DNA of 64,000 nt from Ilex aquifolium (Eukaryota; Streptophyta; Magnoliopsida; Aquifoliales; Aquifoliaceae): contig OX637393.1 in NCBI GenBank assembly GCA_951799425.1, positions 25,004,744-25,068,743 of the forward strand, given 5' to 3'. Shown in pieces: positions 61,096 to 64,000 of this stretch. Under the pieces are notes generated by a model. The model did no database searches and was not told the DNA's origin. It saw only the letters and a program-made list of their open reading frames with translations. The position numbers were made by a program, and so were the translations under genes. The first letter of the stretch is position 1, and the number at the start of each line of letters is the position of its first letter.

Positions 61096-62640
61096 TACCT
61101 CTTTCCAAAATATAAAATTTTAAATGTAACATTGTCGAGCCTTCACACCTTGAGCTCCTTTTCTAGATGATGTAAATGGTTAAATTTTAAGCCTATACTT
61201 TGGGATGTGGACCTTGAAATGGTCGTATGATTAATGTATGCACAGGATACGTATTGGAAAAAGCTCTCGTACAAAGGAGACTCTGTCCAAATTTCATTTT
61301 TGGTTATGATCCCCGTGAATGGGGTGTAACGACGTGGTATCTGGTTATACGGTACTCACGGTATTTCCGCAAGTTGATGAGTGATCATGGTTTAAAGTTG
61401 CGGTATCGGTCATCAACTCGGAAGGCACTGATACACATTGGTCGAGGCGTCGCGGTGCAGTATTGGCCGATACGCTCAAAACGCTAGATAAAAGCTCTAA
61501 AAAAATTTGAAAAAATCATAAAAAATTCTGAAAAATATAAACATCATCATCCATATATCATATTCCTACAATAAATTCAAAAACACATTAAACATAATTA
61601 AAATGAAACATAAGGGCGTTACCGAAAATATTGATCATTATCAATATTCAACTTATTGAAATTGAAATATTGATATATCTAATTATTACATTAGATTTAA
61701 AAAGTATCGATGCTTTTTAGATTTAAAAAGTACCGATGCTTTTTAGGATTAAAAAATATTGATGTTTTTTATTTTTAAAAAATATTGATGTATCTAATCA
61801 TTACATTAAATATTTTAATAATTTATCAAAGAGTAAATTTATTCCAATTAAACTTTGACAAAAAATAAACACATAAATCAATTACCCATAAATAAAATAA
61901 ATTAAGAAAATAAAAAAATAATTGAGTCAACATTTTTCACTCGTTGAGACTTGGGGACCGACAACACGGAGTCTTTAAAAGACTGTTTGAGACTTTGCGT
62001 CCTTCAGACGTTGTGTATCTCAAGAGAGAAAGAGAGAGAGAGAGAGAAGAATCTGAGAGTGGATTTGAAGAACCCATAGGCGATCACGAGAAGACGGCTA
62101 GGGCTGGAGCTGTTGGGTTGGTCTTCTACAACTCTACTTCTCTATCCATTCGCGACTGGTTTGCAGCAAAGAAGATCAAGAAAAAAAATAAAAAAAGAAG
62201 ATGAAGCGGTATGGGGAATCAAGGATCTCTCTGATATGTATTCAATTCTATAGGTATGTCATACAAATGCTTACAATCTTTGGGGCAGCGAACCTTTGAT
62301 TTTCGGACTGGTTGAGGGCTTTTAACCTTTTACAGATATAGGTCTTGAAGTTCTTCATCTTTTCCTTTTTATTTTGGATTCTTGCTATTTGTTCGAGATT
62401 TTGGGGATTTTCCACAAGATTCGATCTTACCGGACCAATTGCGCTATGAATCGTCCGAGTCTGACCGAGATATCGCCAATTCAAGTGAAAATCGGGATTT
62501 TTGCATAACGTGTATCGATATCGGATCAGTAAGGGCTGAGTCGAACGTATCGACAGACTCGGTCAATATTTTGAACCATGTGAGTGATCAACGGGTTGAG
62601 AAAGGACCCCCAGATTTTCGGGCGTCACAGAGAAGATAGA
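61096..62640. other. AT-rich non-coding block with repeats
   Basis: Four units of a TAAAAAGTA(T/C)(C/T)GATGCTTTTTAG type lie at 61695-61785, within a longer repeat of ATATTGATATATCTAATTA and its variant (61667 and 61781). CATGGTTTAAAGTTG at 61386 and its loose inverse ending 62580 may be ends of an old DNA transposon. No gene seen. Confidence 0.5.
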
Positions 62641-63460
62641 GAAGAAAGAGATTGAGAGTAATAATTAGTTGTATATATAGGTTAGGTTGCCCTACACTTT
62701 TTTATTTATAACGGAATAATATTAGAGTAATTACCATATTACCCTATACTAATTAATTTATGTTTAATATAGAAAATAAGAACTCCAACAATCCCAATGA
62801 TCTTTAATAAAAATAATAGCACCCCTTCAAATTTTTTGGCAAGAGAAGCTAATAATGATATTTTCTCCCATAAGTCTTCCCAAGGAGACTTTTTATCCTA
62901 AAAAATCCTCCAATTTCTTTCCAACCAAACCGCTTACAACGGAGCCAACACCGCACGTTTCGATATGATCTCGATTTATTTGCTAAAACCAACACTTGTG
63001 TACCCGCTAGATAACACCAAGACATAGCATTTCGGACACACCAAGTGAATGGTTCAATCTCAAAAAATCTATTCCTTTGTTTAATGACAAAAGAACAAGT
63101 GGTCCTACAGACAACTTCTTTTACTCTTATTGCAGATATGTAAAACAGGATTTGGAACCAACCGTTGAGATAAACAATTTGGGAAGGATGAAAGAGTATT
63201 TTCAGTTTGGCTGAATAATAATGAATCTCTATTAAACAATGCAAGATTTGAGTGCGCGCATGTATCTTCAATTAGCATCATCGTCAATGAGCATCCTGAT
63301 CTTATCATCATAAGATATGCGTAGATAACTTCCCACTTTGGTGGAACCACTAGTCAGGTTGTCAACTTTTAGATTCAAAAGGCATCATTAAAGATTCTAC
63401 ACTTTCTACCTCATTCTCTCACCCCACAAATGATTAGAATAAGGAAGTCCACTAAAATCT
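62641..63460. other. Intergenic, no gene recognised
   Basis: A 140-residue minus-strand frame (62849-63271) is the longest. I see no motif in it and cannot assign it; it could be a decayed retrotransposon frame. Confidence 0.35.
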
Positions 63461-63469
63461 AGACAGTTA

Positions 63470-63625
63470 TCTGAGAGCATCTCCAATAGGCTCTCTATTC
63501 CCACGCTACTCTCTATTTTACAAAGCCAACCATCAAAAATCAAGCTCCAATAGGCTCATTTGTACAAATTAAAATAAAAAGCCCAACTTGGCTCTCCATA
63601 TTTGCAAACCCAAACTCACTCTCTG
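63470..63625. mobile_element. MITE-like fragment
   Basis: GAGCATCTCCAATAGGCTCT at 63476 and a second TCCAATAGGCTC at about 63547 are words common at the ends of plant Tourist/hAT-type MITEs. The other end is not clear. Confidence 0.35.
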
Positions 63626-64000
63626 CTCCATTGATCATTGAGCATAAAAATGACAAGGAGTATAAGGGAGTTACTCCCAACACTAATCTATCCTCCCTTC
63701 AATAACAACCAGCTCTCTTTCACAAATAAAGGTGGGAGTATCAATGACTTACAGGGTATGCAGTGTATGGATCGATATAGCATTTTTATAATTCAATTAT
63801 CAATTGCCCTTGCTAGGAGCTATCTTAGCCAAAAAAGTTCATAAACAGAAATGGGTTCTGATGTCTTGTGATCCGCAATCCTAGACCAGATTTGGTACAC
63901 TACAATATTTTGCACATAAACAAAAATGCTCAAAGCGGGCCCCTCTTCAAATAGGCATTATTTAACCTAATGTTCTCTGATTTTCCTAGGTATTATGAAA
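63626..64000. other. Window end, no gene seen
   Basis: A 68-residue frame on the plus strand has no recognisable features. Confidence 0.4.

Noticed and set aside
61386-62580. TIR transposon with ends CATGGTT...
   Set aside because: The inverted match is short and loose and I found no target duplication, so I did not annotate it as an element.
62849-63271. 140-residue minus-strand frame as a possible gene
   Set aside because: No recognisable motif, atypical composition, and it lies in a region of decayed repeats; kept only as unassigned.
1-64000. An undescribed defence or biosynthetic cluster
   Set aside because: Only two host genes are visible, of unrelated type, and everything else is explained as transposon-derived or non-coding. 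The unusual signals are in the mobile elements.

Overview
The window looks like nuclear DNA of a dicot plant. It is AT-rich and gene-poor, with introns, LTR retrotransposons of plant type, plant LINE and SINE copies, a 5S rRNA fragment matching the plant consensus, and a CYP716-type cytochrome P450. I cannot name the species. I found no prokaryotic-style operon, CRISPR array or defence island. The window is mostly a record of nested transposon insertions around two host genes.

Layout. 1-11.5 kb: the 3' two thirds of a large Ty3/gypsy (Tat-type) element: gag end, protease, RT, RNase H and integrase, then a hairpin minisatellite, two antisense ORF modules and the 3' LTR. 12 kb: a MITE with long inverted arms. 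12.8-17.4 kb: simple repeats and non-coding sequence. 17.4-20.8 kb: a second Ty3/gypsy element cut off in its RT and joined to the 3' end of another Tat-like element (antisense ORF remnant plus LTR). 21-23 kb: a 120-bp tRNA-like SINE with a perfect 16-bp target duplication, a 1.2-kb Mutator-type non-autonomous element with a 9-bp duplication, and a second small SINE. 24.0-26.7 kb: an intact three-exon CYP716-type P450 on the minus strand. 29.4 kb: a 5S rRNA retropseudogene. 30.6-37.3 kb: an old Ty1/copia element holding a solo LTR with its own duplication. 38.3-40 kb: a SINE-like copy and a LINE 3' end. 41.7-52.0 kb: the last three exons of a CemA-domain gene (DLDG1-like chloroplast envelope protein) on the minus strand; its last intron is 9.5 kb and holds copia-gag and hAT fragments. 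52.4-58.7 kb: a LINE split by a young Ty1/copia element that has no visible gag and carries an AACCGG minisatellite in its place. 58.7-64 kb: decayed non-coding repeats.

The host genes do not form a functional unit. The P450 probably oxidises triterpenes in the ER. The CemA-like protein probably acts in the chloroplast envelope in ion/proton homeostasis. The parts most worth a second look are the duplicated antisense ORF modules of the Tat element and their symmetric TATA box in a related copy, the covarying hairpin minisatellite, the gag-less copia element, the 5S rRNA retropseudogene, and the CemA-like gene stretched by transposons.
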